Source of the DNA: Nelumbo lutea
Lineage: Eukaryota > Streptophyta > Magnoliopsida > Proteales > Nelumbonaceae
DNA: 64,000 bases
Direction of reading: 5' to 3'
NCBI GenBank assembly: GCA_022828595.1
Contig: JAKGHH010000003.1
Span: 106,840,595 to 106,904,594 of the forward strand
Positions 12,243 through 23,758 of this stretch are shown here, piece by piece. Under the pieces are notes generated by a model that saw nothing but the letters and a program-made list of their open reading frames with translations, was not told the origin of the DNA and made no database searches. Position 1 is the first letter of the stretch; every line of letters begins with the position of its first letter. Both the position numbers and the translations under genes were made by a program.

Positions 12243-13226
12243 ATGGATGACGGTCCGAACGATGCGACACGAAGCTATGTGGCGAGGAGCTACGCCCTCA
12301 GCGGTAAGATAATGCTGAGCGCCATTGTTATACTGTTCACAGTTGTTCTGTTAATCTTTTTCCTCCACATCTACGCCCGTTGGTTCCTCACCCGCTCCCG
12401 TAGGCGTCATAACACACGTCACGGCCGACCCCGGACTCATCTCGTTTTTACCTCCTCCGACCCCGCCGCCTCGGCTAACACCGTCTCCGCTCCCTCTCCC
12501 GGCCTCGACGCTTCGGTTCTCAAGGCCATTCCCACCTTCGTCTACTCCTCTGCAACCCATGACCAGGTGCTGGAATGTGCCGTGTGCTTATCCGAGTTTG
12601 AGGAGAACGAGAAGGGTCGACTCCTTCCGAGATGCAAGCACAGCTTCCATATCGATTGCATAGATATGTGGTTCCATTCTCATTCCACCTGCCCACTTTG
12701 TCGAGCCCCTGTCAATCCTGAAATCGAAAGTCCTCCCCGGAAGATAGAAGCTGCCGTCGACGTCGAGGTTGTTATTTCTGTGGGTGTGGGTGAGCCCCCC
12801 GAGACACAAGTCGTACCAAGTACTGGGCGCTGCCCAGAGTGCCGCTACCATGAAAACGAAATGAATCGCATGCCATCTTCTACCAATTCGTCTTCCCCCT
12901 CAGCGGCGGCGGATTCATCGTCGTCGTCGTTGGGAAACCGAAGGAAGCCATTTGAGTTGGTGGGTGTTTCTATTGAGGTGCCAAGAAGAAACAACGAGGC
13001 CTTTCGGGGTATGATGGAGGAGGAAGTGGGAGTGGATTCACCGGGAGGAGGGCAAGGGTTCAAATCGCCAGGAAGTCGAATTCTATCATTGAAGATGATA
13101 TTGAGCAGAGATAGGAGAGCTGCACTTTCACCTTCTTCTGCAGCAATCGTGCAGAGCTGCAACTCTTCTGTCACAGAAAGCAATGATCTGGAGCGAAGTG
13201 AGGAAGGACAACAACGTCCGCGGTGA
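12243..13226 (+). CDS. ATL-type RING-H2 E3 ubiquitin ligase
   Basis: Predicted membrane-anchored E3 ubiquitin-protein ligase of the plant ATL family, 327 residues, single exon as is usual for ATLs. A hydrophobic segment at residues 22-44 is the single N-terminal transmembrane helix, followed by a basic stretch. The GLD motif is at residues 87-89. The canonical RING-H2 finger has zinc ligands C112, C115, C131, H133, H136, C139, C150 and C153, and W143 sits at the position characteristic of ATLs, where it helps bind the E2 enzyme. The C-terminal half is Ser/Pro-rich and low in complexity, with no known domain. I chose the ATG at 12243 (CCATGG context) because the longer open frame upstream begins with TTG and has no ATG. 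All zinc ligands are present, so it looks functional. The substrate cannot be inferred; ATLs often act in defence or hormone responses. Confidence 0.93.
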   Translation: MDDGPNDATRSYVARSYALSGKIMLSAIVILFTVVLLIFFLHIYARWFLTRSRRRHNTRHGRPRTHLVFTSSDPAASANTVSAPSPGLDASVLKAIPTFVYSSATHDQVLECAVCLSEFEENEKGRLLPRCKHSFHIDCIDMWFHSHSTCPLCRAPVNPEIESPPRKIEAAVDVEVVISVGVGEPPETQVVPSTGRCPECRYHENEMNRMPSSTNSSSPSAAADSSSSSLGNRRKPFELVGVSIEVPRRNNEAFRGMMEEEVGVDSPGGGQGFKSPGSRILSLKMILSRDRRAALSPSSAAIVQSCNSSVTESNDLERSEEGQQRPR

Positions 13227-13955
13227 AAGGGCGGTGCCACTCAGCCACCGCGCAACGACTCGTACGAACGTTGAACGGGAAGCACGTGACTGTACCTTTC
13301 AGACACCGGACGCCTTTCGTTCGGTGGTGACCCCTATAAATGATTTCACAAACAAGAAATTATGTGATTTTATTTATTGAATGAGAGATGTAAAAATGGA
13401 AAATGTAAATAGAGAGCACGAGGAGAAAGAGAAAGGCCATTTGTTTATTTATTTGTTTGGTAGTTATTTTGTATGTGTTTTATTTTCGTTGGCGTTTATG
13501 GATAAGTCGTTTATTTGTATTTTTTTTTTTATTTTAAACGTTTATTTCTATTTTTTTACCTTTTAACGTTTATTTTGTTGTTCGGCGTTTTTTATTTTTC
13601 ACCTCAGATTAATACCTATTAAGTTTTTTTAAATATCTTATGTAAAAAATCAAAGTGTTTTAATTTTTTACTATTTATTTGATAAATAGAAAAACTAAAT
13701 AGTTATTTTATAAAGTGTTTTATTATTTATTTGATAAATGGTGAAATCAAATAACTGTGGCAGTGACATTTTGAAATAAAAAACACTTTATTTTAGCAAT
13801 TAAAGTTAAAAAAGTTGAAAGGGGTGTTTACTGTTTTGTACAGCCTGTTGTGTTGTCATTGTTTTTTGTGTAAATTTTCTACCTGAAACGTTTTAACAAT
13901 ACAAAACATCACCCGTATTTTTTGAGAAAACAAACCGTGTTAGTTTGATATAGTA
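13227..13955 (+). other. 3' flank of the ATL gene, T-rich, no gene
   Basis: Contains the likely 3' untranslated region of the ATL gene, with several AATAAA-like and TTTATT-rich tracts. Beyond that are repeated GTTTATTT motifs. The 61-codon frame at 13381-13566 is low-complexity and unlikely to be coding. Confidence 0.45.
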
Positions 13956-14739
13956 TATGTTTGGTTTTGTTTATGTTTATTGAGTAAATATTTATTGAGG
14001 TGCCATATAAGTGCCCTGTTAGCAAATGCTTTATTAATTTCATTTGTGTATTGAAGTTTGCAATTATGTGCATCTCTCATTTTAGGAAAGTTTCATTTTG
14101 GAGCTTTTTGAAACGGATAGGCATTAATCGGCAATCTGTTGATGTGGTACTTAACGGTGTCTATGTGTCATAAACATTCTCATTAAATATGTTTCTCGGT
14201 TTTACAGTGATAAATACAAAATGTTTATTGAATAAACGTAAATAGAACTTAACATCCTCATAATATGTGTTTGGAATCGTAGACGTATATTCGCTAAATG
14301 TTTATATTTGATTTGCTTGCAAAACTGAAAAAAGTAATAATGAATTCGCTTATTAACATTTAGGCGTCATAAGACTTCACATCCAGGGGCGGAGCCAGAG
14401 GAGCCATGGCCCCCTATGGTCCAGAATTCTTCATTTGGAAATAGAGCTTTTCATGTAAGTTTCCCCCCTCCCAAACTCTCTACCCCAATGGTTCGCTCCC
14501 CCTATGGGTTCATACTTATTACCCCCTCCCCCGCATTAGGTTTTGGCCCCCTCAAAAAGTTTCTGGCTCCGCCCCCAATCACATCATCAAAACAATGAAC
14601 AAACGCCTATTTGTTAAGAGAAACATAGGAGTACACACATAAATAAAGCCTGTTTTTATAAGTCTATAAATGATGAAGTGGTGTGTATGTGACAGTATTT
14701 ATTCAATAAACACTCACGGTAGTTCTAAACACACGCATA
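13956..14739. repeat. Possible MITE with imperfect ~45-bp inverted ends
   Basis: The left end (TATGTTTGGTTTTGTTTATG followed by TTTATTGAGTAAATA) is roughly matched by the reverse complement of the right end (TATGCGTGTGTTTAG, then GTGTTTATTGAATAAATA). No clear target duplication was found, so the boundaries are approximate. The hAT MITE at 14384-14577 is nested inside it. Confidence 0.4.
14384..14577. mobile_element. hAT-like MITE with CAGGGGCGGAGCCAG ends
   Basis: A 194-bp element with 15-bp inverted ends matching at 14 positions (CAGGGGCGGAGCCAG and TGGGGGCGGAGCCAG). The flanking 8-mers TTCACATC (14376-14383) and ATCACATC (14578-14585) agree at 7 of 8, as expected for hAT. It is GC-rich compared with its surroundings. 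A diverged relative lies at about 28928-29101. Confidence 0.7.
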
Positions 14740-15960
14740 CTGTTTTTTTAAAAAACGTAAAAACAGTTTTTTATTTGGTACAATTGTTTTAGCACATCAC
14801 CGGTTCCAAACAATGGCATTGTGGTAACACATTTCTTATCAAATTTGTATTGATCCCAATTCAAAACCTGCAGCTGCAAAATACTTCCTAAATTGGCAGA
14901 TTGCGGATTATAAATACCATTTAGGATTCACAAACTAATTCAACAAGTGCGATTGATTAAATCAATTAACTTAACGATCAAATCTTTAACCGTCCAAAGT
15001 TGTTTACTGGCCACTTGGATAAACTGATTTATGTTAGTCTGAACTCTGAAGCCGTTGTTTCTACCTTTGGCCCAGTTTCACGTTGAGTCGTTGACCTCTC
15101 CATGGTAAAAAGTAAAATGTGCTGGGCACCGATATTGCATGGTTCGGGCCCAATTCTAGGCTCCAGACATAAAGCGTGAGCGTGAAACGGCAGTGGAGCA
15201 ATTAAACCTGGCGATCGGGTTGGGCTTGGGTAAAGACACTTGGGTTGATTTTAGGTCGGGTTAAATTTTAGGTTAGGTCGTTAAATACTAGACCTTAATC
15301 TTAAATGTTCGAATTGACCCATGGGCAATTAAACCTGGCGATCGGATTGGGTAAAGATATTTCGGTTAATTTTAGGTTCGGTCGTTAAATACTAGTCCTT
15401 AATTGACAAACATCCAATTTTGAAAAAAAACGGATCAGTTCCCGATTTTTCCGATCCGATTTTGAAAACCATGCCTATTAACATATAACGCAGGTATGAC
15501 ATTAGCTGCGTGTTTTAACCGACTTGGGATCAATTGCTGACAACATCCTATTTTGTATGCCACCTGTCCCCAACACGTGGGGTGCATACCGCATTCACAA
15601 GTTTTTAAAAGATGGTCCACGTGTTGAGAACAGGCGGCACAACACTGTAATGTTTAGCAACAATAACTATTTCTTCATCGTCAAGGAGTCAGATTGAAGA
15701 CTGCTAGAAGTTTTCATTTTTTATTTGTTTCATTAATACGTTTAAAATCTGAATCATTAATGTCTTAGTTTGGATTAATTTATTTAGATTTTCTAAGATG
15801 ACGTGTCATTGAAAAAGCTGGGGCGGAGGAGGAGTGAGTTCGGTGGGTAGGTTGGATAACAAGAATCTCAATTCAAATTAATGAAATAAAGAGCAAATGT
15901 GGAGAGTTAAGGTGACCTTCCTCTTCCTCCCTCGGTTTGCTTCACCGCCTTCACAACCCA
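14740..15960. other. Intergenic with degraded repeats
   Basis: No gene seen. Around 15190-15400 there are two near-repeats of AAACCTGGCGATCGG with GGTCGGGTT motifs. At 15433-15475 there is a solitary end (CCGATTTTGAAAACCATG) matching the right end of the MITE at 34830-35125. Confidence 0.4.
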
Positions 15961-15964
15961 GGAG

Positions 15965-16219
15965 ATAGAAGAAGGGATCAAAGACAGATTGTCAAGTTGG
16001 AAAGCCCAGCTCCTCTCCCAAGCTGGGAGAATCACCTTAATCCAATCTGTCATCTCTGCGATACCCACATACCAAATGAGCACTCAAGTTCTACCAGCTA
16101 AACAACGAGCAGAAATTGAAAAATCTGTAAGGTCCATGGAAATCAAGCCCATCAGCCGAGCCAGGAGTCACGAGGCCCAAAGACAATGGGGGTCTACGAC
16201 TAGGACTGCGCAAGGTTAA
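15965..16219 (+). pseudogene. LINE (L1-type) reverse transcriptase C-terminal remnant
   Basis: The frame encodes LSSWKAQLLSQAGRITLIQS followed by VISAIPTYQMST. This is the conserved segment at the C-terminal edge of plant non-LTR reverse transcriptases. Everything upstream, including the catalytic core, is missing, and the frame breaks about 60 codons later. Together with the RNase H-like segment at 16495-16995 it is the 5'-truncated 3' end of one LINE. Confidence 0.8.
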
Positions 16220-16494
16220 AGAAATGAATCAAGCTCTATGCGCCAAACAAATCTAGAGGCTTCATTCTCTTCTCACAGAACGCACTTCCCTATTGGAGAA
16301 AATCAAACCCGAGCTCATATGACTAACAAAAAATAGCCACTATCTATCCTCTTCTGCATTTGGAAGGCAAGATGCAAGATGGTGTTTGGACAAGGATACC
16401 CCCGCTTTCAACAACTCCTCCGAATCAAGTCACTAACTCCACCTTCTCAGACTCTACTGGCTAAGCTTCTGAATTCAAACCCTCACTACAATAT

Positions 16495-16995
16495 TTCATT
16501 GCCAAACACAGCCTATGTTTTTACGATGGATCTCATAGGAATATAGTCTATGCTTCATATGGCTTTGTAATCCTTAACTCTGAAAGATGTTTCATTGCAG
16601 CCATAGGTAAGCCATGCAAGCTGTGGAAGCCGATTCAAGCAGAACGGAGAGCAATTTATGAAGCTTTAACCTACCTCACCTCCCTCAACATCCAAAGGGT
16701 TCAAGTTTTTTGTGGTGCTACAGCTGTTCTATCTCAACTCAATAGCATAGAAGCTTCTCGGTCCAGCTGGGAAGACAATGGTTATTTTGTTCTAATTGAA
16801 AAGCTGCTGGAAAACTTTGAGTATTGTAATTTTTCGTATATATCACGGACACTAAATTTAGCTCATGCAATGGCCTACGAAGCCTGTACAAAACAGGAAT
16901 ATTTTGAGTTTTTTAACACACCTCCTACGTGGCTAAAAGAACACTTTTTGCTACTAGCCAGGGGAGGTAGTCAAAACATGTATATTTTGAAATAG
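16495..16995 (+). pseudogene. LINE-encoded RNase H-like domain, inactive
   Basis: An uninterrupted frame of 166 codons, with no proper start, resembles the RNase H domain (RVT_3 type) at the C-terminus of plant L1-type LINEs. It shows LCFYDGS for the first acidic strand, QAERRAIYEAL for the Glu helix, and SRTLNLAHAMAYEA for the last helix. Two expected acidic residues appear to be replaced: FCGATAV where an Asp is normal, and the His/Ala in the final motif. The domain would therefore not be catalytic. It ends at the TAG at 16993-16995. Confidence 0.7.
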
Positions 16996-17619
16996 CTATG
17001 AATGAAGCTGCTTTTATAAAAAACTCCATAAGGATGAGGATCAACTGCTGCTACTGTAGGGTAGAAGAGGTACGTATCAAAGTCAAAATCAGAAAAGACC
17101 AACTGCTAATAATTGGACGTTTTTTTTTGGATAAGTGGACTGCAATGCATCAGAAATTAATCCTAATGTATTTGTAGCCCCCTCTTATAAAATGCATCCT
17201 GTTGTGAATTTGGCATCAACAATCGCAGATAGGATTCAGTCAATCCCTAGAACTCCTATCTCCACTCTAGTGGTGGACTGAACTATACACCCCCCTCCCT
17301 TTTTATATTTGGCAATTAGAGTTTGGATCTATTTCTCACACATCGAACCTTATCTCCTGTACTTTTATGTTATTATTCATGGGTGATGTTCTCATTGCAT
17401 GATAGAGTATGCGTTTATTTGGCATTGATGTTGTTGAACTAGAAAATGGTGATACATTAATGCCACGTTGAAAAAAGGGTGCTCCAAGAAATGCCTATTT
17501 GTTTGGAACTGTTTTTCCATAAAAAAAACAATGCTCTAAGTCACACCTTGGAAATCAAGAAGGTGTGGTTTGGAGCAATGCCAAATTTGACATTTTTTCA
17601 CATTACAGCTCGTTGCTAC
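16996..17619. other. 3' region of the LINE and flank of Copia-1
   Basis: No coding region. It includes a probable LINE 3' tail region without a clear poly-A end. Bases 17615-17619 (GCTAC) are the left flank of Copia-1. Confidence 0.4.
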
Positions 17620-17860
17620 TTTAGAGAATTATTTAAGTATTAATAGTCTGCTTTAGCTGAGTTAATTAGGTTGTTAAACAGCTCATAACAAACTTTGCTG
17701 AGTTGGATTAGTTTGTTTCTCTTCTCTCTCTTCTTTCTCTTTCCTACTCTTACGTGTATAAAATGTAGCTTTATCTGTTGTATTTAATTAGTTACAAGTA
17801 ATGAAGAATTTCTTCTTCTTCTTCTTCAATATTTTCTCTGATTTTCTTGCTTTTTGTTCA
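17620..17860 (+). repeat. Copia-1 5' LTR
   Basis: 241 bp, aligned end to end with the LTR at 24402-24643. Its first dinucleotide is TT where the 3' copy has TG; it ends in CA. TATAAAAT at 17757-17764 is the likely promoter TATA box. A (CTT)n run lies near the 3' end. Confidence 0.9.
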
Positions 17861-17872
17861 TGGTATCAGAGC
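17861..17872 (+). other. Copia-1 primer-binding site
   Basis: TGGTATCAGAGC immediately follows the 5' LTR. It is the standard copia primer site complementary to the initiator methionine tRNA. Confidence 0.9.
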
Positions 17873-17926
17873 AGATATCCTAACTAGATATTGAGCTCTC
17901 TTTTTGATCAAGTTGATATTTGAAGA

Positions 17927-18784
17927 ATGATGGAGATTGATCTTGATGTTTCGGTGACAAGAGCAGGAGAAACACCAAACAATAATGGTGGAAATGTTAT
18001 CAATGGCGTTGGTACGGGAAAAGAAGCTAATACTGGAAGCAATAATGGAGATCCTCTATTTTTACAGAATTCGGATCATCAAGGCATGATATTGGTGTCT
18101 AGTCCACTAACTGGAAACAACTATTTGACATGGAGTAGATCAATGAAGATCGCACTTAGATCTAAGGTAAGATTAGGTTTCATAAATGGAAGTTGCAAAG
18201 CACCAGAACTTGATTCACCTACTTTTGAGCAATGGACAAGAGTGGACTGTATGGTAACTTCTTGGATACTAAACTCTATTTCTAAGGACATTGTTGATGC
18301 TTTTCTATACTCTACATCTACTAGAGATCTTTGGCTAGAATTGGAAGAAAGGTTTGGAGATTCAAATGGACTTTTACAGTATCATTTGCAACAAGATATT
18401 AGTACAATTAGTCAAGGAAATCTAACTGTGGCACAATATTATACCAAACTGAATAAACTTTGGGATGAATTGACATGTATCATGCCACTTCCTCAATGTA
18501 CTTGTCAATGTACTTGTGGTGCAGCTAAGAGAATGTGTGACATTACTTCTTCCAATAGGTTGATGCAGTTCTTAATGGGACTAAATGATTCTTTTGATCA
18601 TATTAAGAATCATATCCTACTAATGGATCCACTGCCTACTATTAACAATGCATATTCATTGGTGCTTAGGGTGTAAAATCAAAGAGATGTTCATATTGCT
18701 TTTGCTGAAACTGTTGATGGAAATGCTATGCTTGCTAGATCACAGAATTACAGGAAAGATGGAACAGGAAGATGTGCTACTAAG
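17927..18784 (+). pseudogene. Copia-1 gag, N-terminal part
   Basis: Starts at ATG 17927 and reads 249 codons to a premature TAA at 18674-18676. The frame continues beyond (VHIAFAETVDGNAMLARS) up to the nested LTR at 18785. The sequence DHQGMILVSSPLTGNNYLTW is the copia Gag N-terminal motif (Retrotran_gag_3). It is followed by the UBN2-like capsid region (LWLELEERFGDSNGLLQYHL, MQFLMGLNDSFD). The stop lies in an LRV-x-N motif normally open in relatives, so it is a nonsense mutation. The nucleocapsid part is displaced to 20634 by the inserted LTR. Confidence 0.88.
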
Positions 18785-20624
18785 TGTTAGACAGTGTATG
18801 CCCTTAGCTCCAATCAGAATGATGCACATTATGACATTTAATGTAAATGAATAAAATACATATTTGATTCATGTTATTATGGTGTATTTCTGTGTAATAC
18901 CCTTAAACTGGACACATATGAGACTCATGTTAGTTTAGAATGCTCACAGCCGTTGGATAAATCTGGGGAGATTTATCCTGCCAAGGCAGACATTGATGTG
19001 CCACCAAGTTGGTTGGGGTGGCTTGTCTCAGCTGCTAGGGTGAGACCTGAGGTACACGAAGTGTGGGTTTTGTTGAAACCTTGAACTAGACCGTAATTCT
19101 AGTATTGCCTTGGGCCTTGGAGATAGATGGGTAAAACTAGAATGTTACACCTGACCCCTAGACTTGATTATGATACTACACTAGGTGTCAGAATAGGCTG
19201 TCTTTGATATTCCAATCAATGAGATCCTTAGAAGGGGTCAAAACCTGGGTATGTTGGGATAGTCCAAGAATTCATCTGAGTGGGTGATCATAGTGACAGG
19301 ATCAACCCCTTTGTCAGACAAAGTGAATGATTGGTGATGCACTATCTCTGATGGAAACCAAAACTGCCGACAACCAATTTCAACCGTTGAATGGTTTCAA
19401 AATGTTTGCAAATGGTTTTAATTCTCGGGATCCATGTGAGCAGAGAGTGCAACAGTGTTCTTTGCAGTCGAGGGAGAGGTCTTCTCTTGTTGGGCAGTGC
19501 TTGATCATTATGGGATGAGAGGTTAAGTGTAAGGCCATTTAGGATAATACCTGATGGGCTAATCTTGCACCTGCCCACAGTCTTTGGGTTTTTATAAGGT
19601 GGCTTGACCCAAGGACCATTTAGTGTAAATGTTGGACCCATTAAGAGCCCATGGTGATGGATTCAAGGGTTCACAGTCTCCTATAGTGAATTCGGCCAGG
19701 TCTTGTAACAGAGGCTGAGCTGAACCCATGTGGTTGATGTGTAGATCAATGTTTGGGTCCCACACCATACAAGGATAACCAATTGGGCAGTAGTTTGGAG
19801 GTTAAGTGAGCACAAAGACTTAATGGGCTTAATGAGATTAATTAAAGAGTGGTGGTTTTGGGATTTAGATCAATAGATAGGATAAATGATTGTCCTTATC
19901 CACTCAGAGATTCCAGATCTAAATAAAGATTTGGATAAGGAAACTCGTAATTAGATTAGAAGGGTTGATCTTTGCCTGTAGATAAGATAAGGGATTATCC
20001 TTATCTCTTAAAGAGAGTTCAGATCCAAATATAAGATTTGGATTACGAAACTCCTAATGGGATTAGGAGAACCTCTCTTTAAGACTATAAATAGAGGAGG
20101 AGGGCAAACCCCAATTCACCCCAATCAGATTACTGATACAAGAGAGAAGACAGTTGTAGTTGGATTGACGCCATCTTCTGCTCTTGCCTTCTCCTATTGC
20201 TGCCGCCATAGCCAGTTTGATCTCCACCTGTAGGAGCGATCAAGAAAGGTTCTTGATATCAGTTTTTGGAAAAAAAAAACTGATCTAAAGTCATGCTCTC
20301 TTGCCCTCCATCAGATTCTTGGTGAAGAATCAGATTCTTGCTGAAGAACTATCCTGTTGATTCTGCTCTGCCCTAGCAGTCTTTGGTGATCTCCTTGTCC
20401 ATGAACATCTTCATTGGGAGTTATTACTACTTTGTATCAGGTATATCCCTCTCCTACCTTTTGGTTTCAGATCCGGTCTTGTTTAGGTTCAAGATTGATC
20501 CTTGAAAATGCATTTTTCTAAAATAGGGAATGTGATTCCCACATGGGAGAGAGAAATTTTTGAAATTTCGCCCAACCTACCTGCAGGGTTCGGCCATCCA
20601 TATGATGGATCTCTCATCCCTTCA
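18785..20624 (+). mobile_element. LTR-A: 1.84-kb LTR of another retrotransposon, nested in Copia-1 gag
   Basis: Starts TGTTAGACAG and ends CCCTTCA (TG..CA). It contains TATAAATA at 20086-20093 about 540 bp before its end, as in a U3-R-U5 layout. A second copy of the same sequence lies inverted at 29661-31588, and both share the same two end points, which fixes the boundaries. There is no internal region, so it is a solo LTR or LTR-only insertion. The 5-bp flanks (CTAAG and GGAAA) do not match, so either the target duplication was lost or this LTR arose by recombination between different elements. Open frames inside it are incidental. Confidence 0.75.
20086..20093 (+). promoter_or_regulatory. 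TATA box in LTR-A
   Basis: TATAAATA in the context CTATAAATAGAGG, preceding roughly 530 bp of predicted R-U5 sequence of the LTR. It is the only good TATA box in this LTR. Confidence 0.5.
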
Positions 20625-20633
20625 GGAAACCAC

Positions 20634-21196
20634 CAGGTTATGGTAGATCTGAATTACAGAAGCAAGATTATGACAAAACAGAATATAGACACTGTGATCA
20701 TTGCAATAGAGATGGTCATACAAAAGAAACTTGTTTCAAGATTCATGGCTACCCCGATTGGTACAAGGAGCTGAGAGAACAAAAGGGAAACACTCAAGGA
20801 AGAGGTAGAGGAGGCTTTTTAGGAAGATACAGGGCCAATAATGCTTATCAAGCTGATACTCCTCTGAATGTAGATACTGAGTTACCAACTGACCAAAATC
20901 CAGATCAAGCACCTCATCTCAGCAACATGATTCGATAAGAGCTCATGAAGATTGTGAAAGGGAAAGTGATTGCTGATAGCAACCATGTCAATTTGGATAC
21001 TTATGCAAATGCTTATGCAAGTATGAAAGTTCAATATGCTTTTAACTCTATGGATAGTACACTTGATGTATTAGATGTAGGAACCTGGATAGTTGACACT
21101 GGTGCTTCAAACCACATGTGCACTGATTTAAAATTACTTGTTCAACCTAAACCAATAACTCAAATCATACCTATACATTTACCTAATGGACCATAA
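20634..21196 (+). pseudogene. Copia-1 gag zinc knuckle and protease
   Basis: After the nested LTR, one frame gives YRHCDHCNRDGHTKETCFKI, a CCHC zinc knuckle (C-x2-C-x4-H-x4-C), followed by GYPDWYKELREQKG, a typical copia nucleocapsid context. The frame meets a TAA after HLSNMIR near 20936. It continues to TWIVDTGASNHM near 21090, the aspartic protease active site (D-T-G), and stops at 21196. The protease is therefore separated from integrase by further breaks. Confidence 0.85.
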
Positions 21197-21394
21197 AATT
21201 TGTTCAACATATTGGCCATGTGAAACTTAGTTCTGACCTGATTTTGACAAATACTTTACACATTCCCTCTTTTAAATTAAATTTGTTATCTGTTAGTAAA
21301 TTAGCCATTATAAACAACATTAAATGCACTTTTTTACCCTACCTATTGCTTGCTGTAGAACCTGCAGAATGAGAAGATATTAGCAATCGGTAAA

Positions 21395-22276
21395 ATGATA
21401 AAGAACTTGTACATTTTGGACAAGTCCTCCTTTTCTGCTGATAGAATTCAATCATTTGTTTGTAATAAAGATTTTGCACATTGTGCAATGACTCATAATG
21501 CTTGTAATAGAGCCTTTCAAGGTGCTACATGTAATAAGTCTCATTTCTTCAATAAAACTTCTATTCCTAGATTAGTTCTTTGGCATAACAGATTAGGACA
21601 TGCATCTGTTACAGCCTTACAACACCTTGATTTTTGTCCTACCAATGCATCATTACTTATTTGTGAAATCTGTCATTTGGCTAAACAACAAAGATTGCCT
21701 TTTCCAGTTAGTAAAATTCATTCAGAGAGCATTCTTGATTTGATACACTTGGACTTATGGGGCCCTTATAAACATCCTTCAATTACCGGTGCACATTATA
21801 TGTTTACACTTGTTGATGATTTCAGCAGAAGTACTTGGATATTTTTGCTTAACCATAAAAGCATGATTGTATTTTCATTCATTATATTTTTCAAAATGAT
21901 TGAAACTCAATTTCATAAGAAAATTAAATGTATCCGTTCTGACAATGGCACTGAATTTCTTAATAAAGATTTTCAAAGTTTTCTTTCTAACCAAGGTATT
22001 TTGCACCAGAAAAACAGTGTTTATTCTCCACAACAGAATAGTGTTGTGGAGAGAAAACACAAACACCTTCTTCAAATTGCAAGGTCTTTGATGTTTCAAT
22101 CAAACTTACCAAAAATATTTTGGGGACATGCTTTACTAATGGCCAAACATATTATAATTGTTTTGCCTACTGTTGTTTTACATTGGAAAATACTTTTTGA
22201 AGTATTGTATAAAAGGAAACCTGACTATAAATATCTAAGGACATTTGACTGTCTTTGTTTTGTTACAAATACTTAG
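21395..22276 (+). pseudogene. Copia-1 integrase
   Basis: 293 codons covering the pre-integrase zinc-binding region (LWHNRLGH and CEICHLAKQ, an HHCC-type finger) and the DDE core. The first Asp is in HLDLWGPY, the second in IRSDNGTEF, and the Glu in SVVERKHKH. Integrase inserts the cDNA into the host genome. The open frame ends at a TAG at 22274-22276, in the position just before the usual PHKDEFAPRA-type motif, so the C-terminal part continues in decayed form to about 22570. Confidence 0.88.
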
Positions 22277-22573
22277 CCCCATAAGGATGAGTTTGCACCA
22301 AGAGCTCTTAAATGCATTTTTCTAGGTTATAGTTTAGGACAAAAAACTTATAAACTCTATGACCTCAATGACAAAAAACTTTTTATCTCCAGGGATTTTA
22401 TATTTCATGAAGATATCTTCCCATATTGTTCTTTTTCAGCTAAACCTTTTACTTGTCCCTTACCAATTGTAGATCCAATTTCTGATTCTGATTTTCTTGT
22501 TTCATCTACAATTCCTATTCCCAATTCAACTACTCCTGTTGATTCTGTTCCCCAAATTGAATATGATCCTGTT

Positions 22574-23750
22574 TTGTCTACTCCTGTTGTTACTTCTCCA
22601 ACTCCTGTTTTGTCTCCTCCTTCTACTCAATCAATTAATCATTCTTCACTTACACTTCCTACATTACCTCCTCTGAGACAAAGCACAAGAATAAAAAACA
22701 AACCCGTTTGGCTCAAGGACTTTGTTACAAATTTATCAATTTATGATCATTTACCTATTGCTAATATGGTCTCATTACCCCCTACTAGTTCCAATTACAT
22801 ACCTCGAACTTTTCCCCATACCCAATCTTCATTTTTTGATAATGCATATTTGAGTTTTTTAGCAAATGTATCAACTATTCCAGAACCTAAGTCTTACACT
22901 CGAGCTAGTACTCATCTAGAGTGGGTTAAAGCTATAAACAAAGAGCTAGAAGCTCTAGAATCAGACTTGGGAACTAATTGCTTTGCCTAAAGGGAAGAAA
23001 GCTATAGGCTCAAAGTGGGTTTTTAAGGTCCAGTTGAATCTTGATGGTACCATTGAAAGGTATAAAGCAAGGCTTGTGGCTAAATGTTATCATCAAGTAG
23101 ATGGCATTGATTATTTTGATAGTTTTAGTCCTGTTGTAAAGCTTGTTATTGTTAGAATTTTTCTAGCAGTTGCTACTATTAAGAATTGGCCAATACATCA
23201 GCTTGGCATAAACAATGCCTTTCTCCATGGTTATTTGGATAAGGAAGTTTATATGCTTCCACCAGAAGACTATCAGAAGGCACAAAAAGGAGAGGTTTGT
23301 AAGTTAAAAAGACCACTTTATGGCCTCAAACAGGGTTCCAACAAATGGAATTTTGAATTCTGCAATAAGCTTCAACAGTTTGGTTTTTTGCAATCCAAAC
23401 ATGACCACTGTCTCTTTGTCAAGCATACCCCTAACACATTTTTAGCTCTCCTTGTATATGTTGATGATGTGCTTGTAATAGGTACAAGTGAGAGTGAAAT
23501 TATCTCAATAAAACAATTTCTTGATTTTGCCTTCACAATCAAAGACCTTAGCTATGCAAAATACTTCCTTAGGCTTGAAATTGCAAGGAGCACTGCTGGT
23601 ACTTATATTAACCAACGGAAGTATGCCTTGGATATACTCAAAGATGCAGGTTTATTTGGGGTTAAACCTACTCAAACTCCTCTTCCTAAAGGACTGAAGT
23701 TTTTTATAACAGTCCTGCACTACCTGATCCTGATAGGTATAGGAGATTAA
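22574..23750 (+). pseudogene. Copia-1 reverse transcriptase
   Basis: Two overlapping frames (22574-22990 and 22983-23750) show one frameshift at about 22985. The second contains SKWVFKV, ERYKARLVAK, the motif AFLHGYLDKEVYM, RPLYGLKQ and the active-site YVDDVLVIG. The upstream catalytic Asp of the QLD(I/V)NNAFLHG motif is replaced by Gly (QLGINNAFLHG), so the enzyme would be inactive even without the frameshift. A stop at 23748-23750 separates it from RNase H. Confidence 0.9.
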
Positions 23751-23758
23751 TTGGCAGA

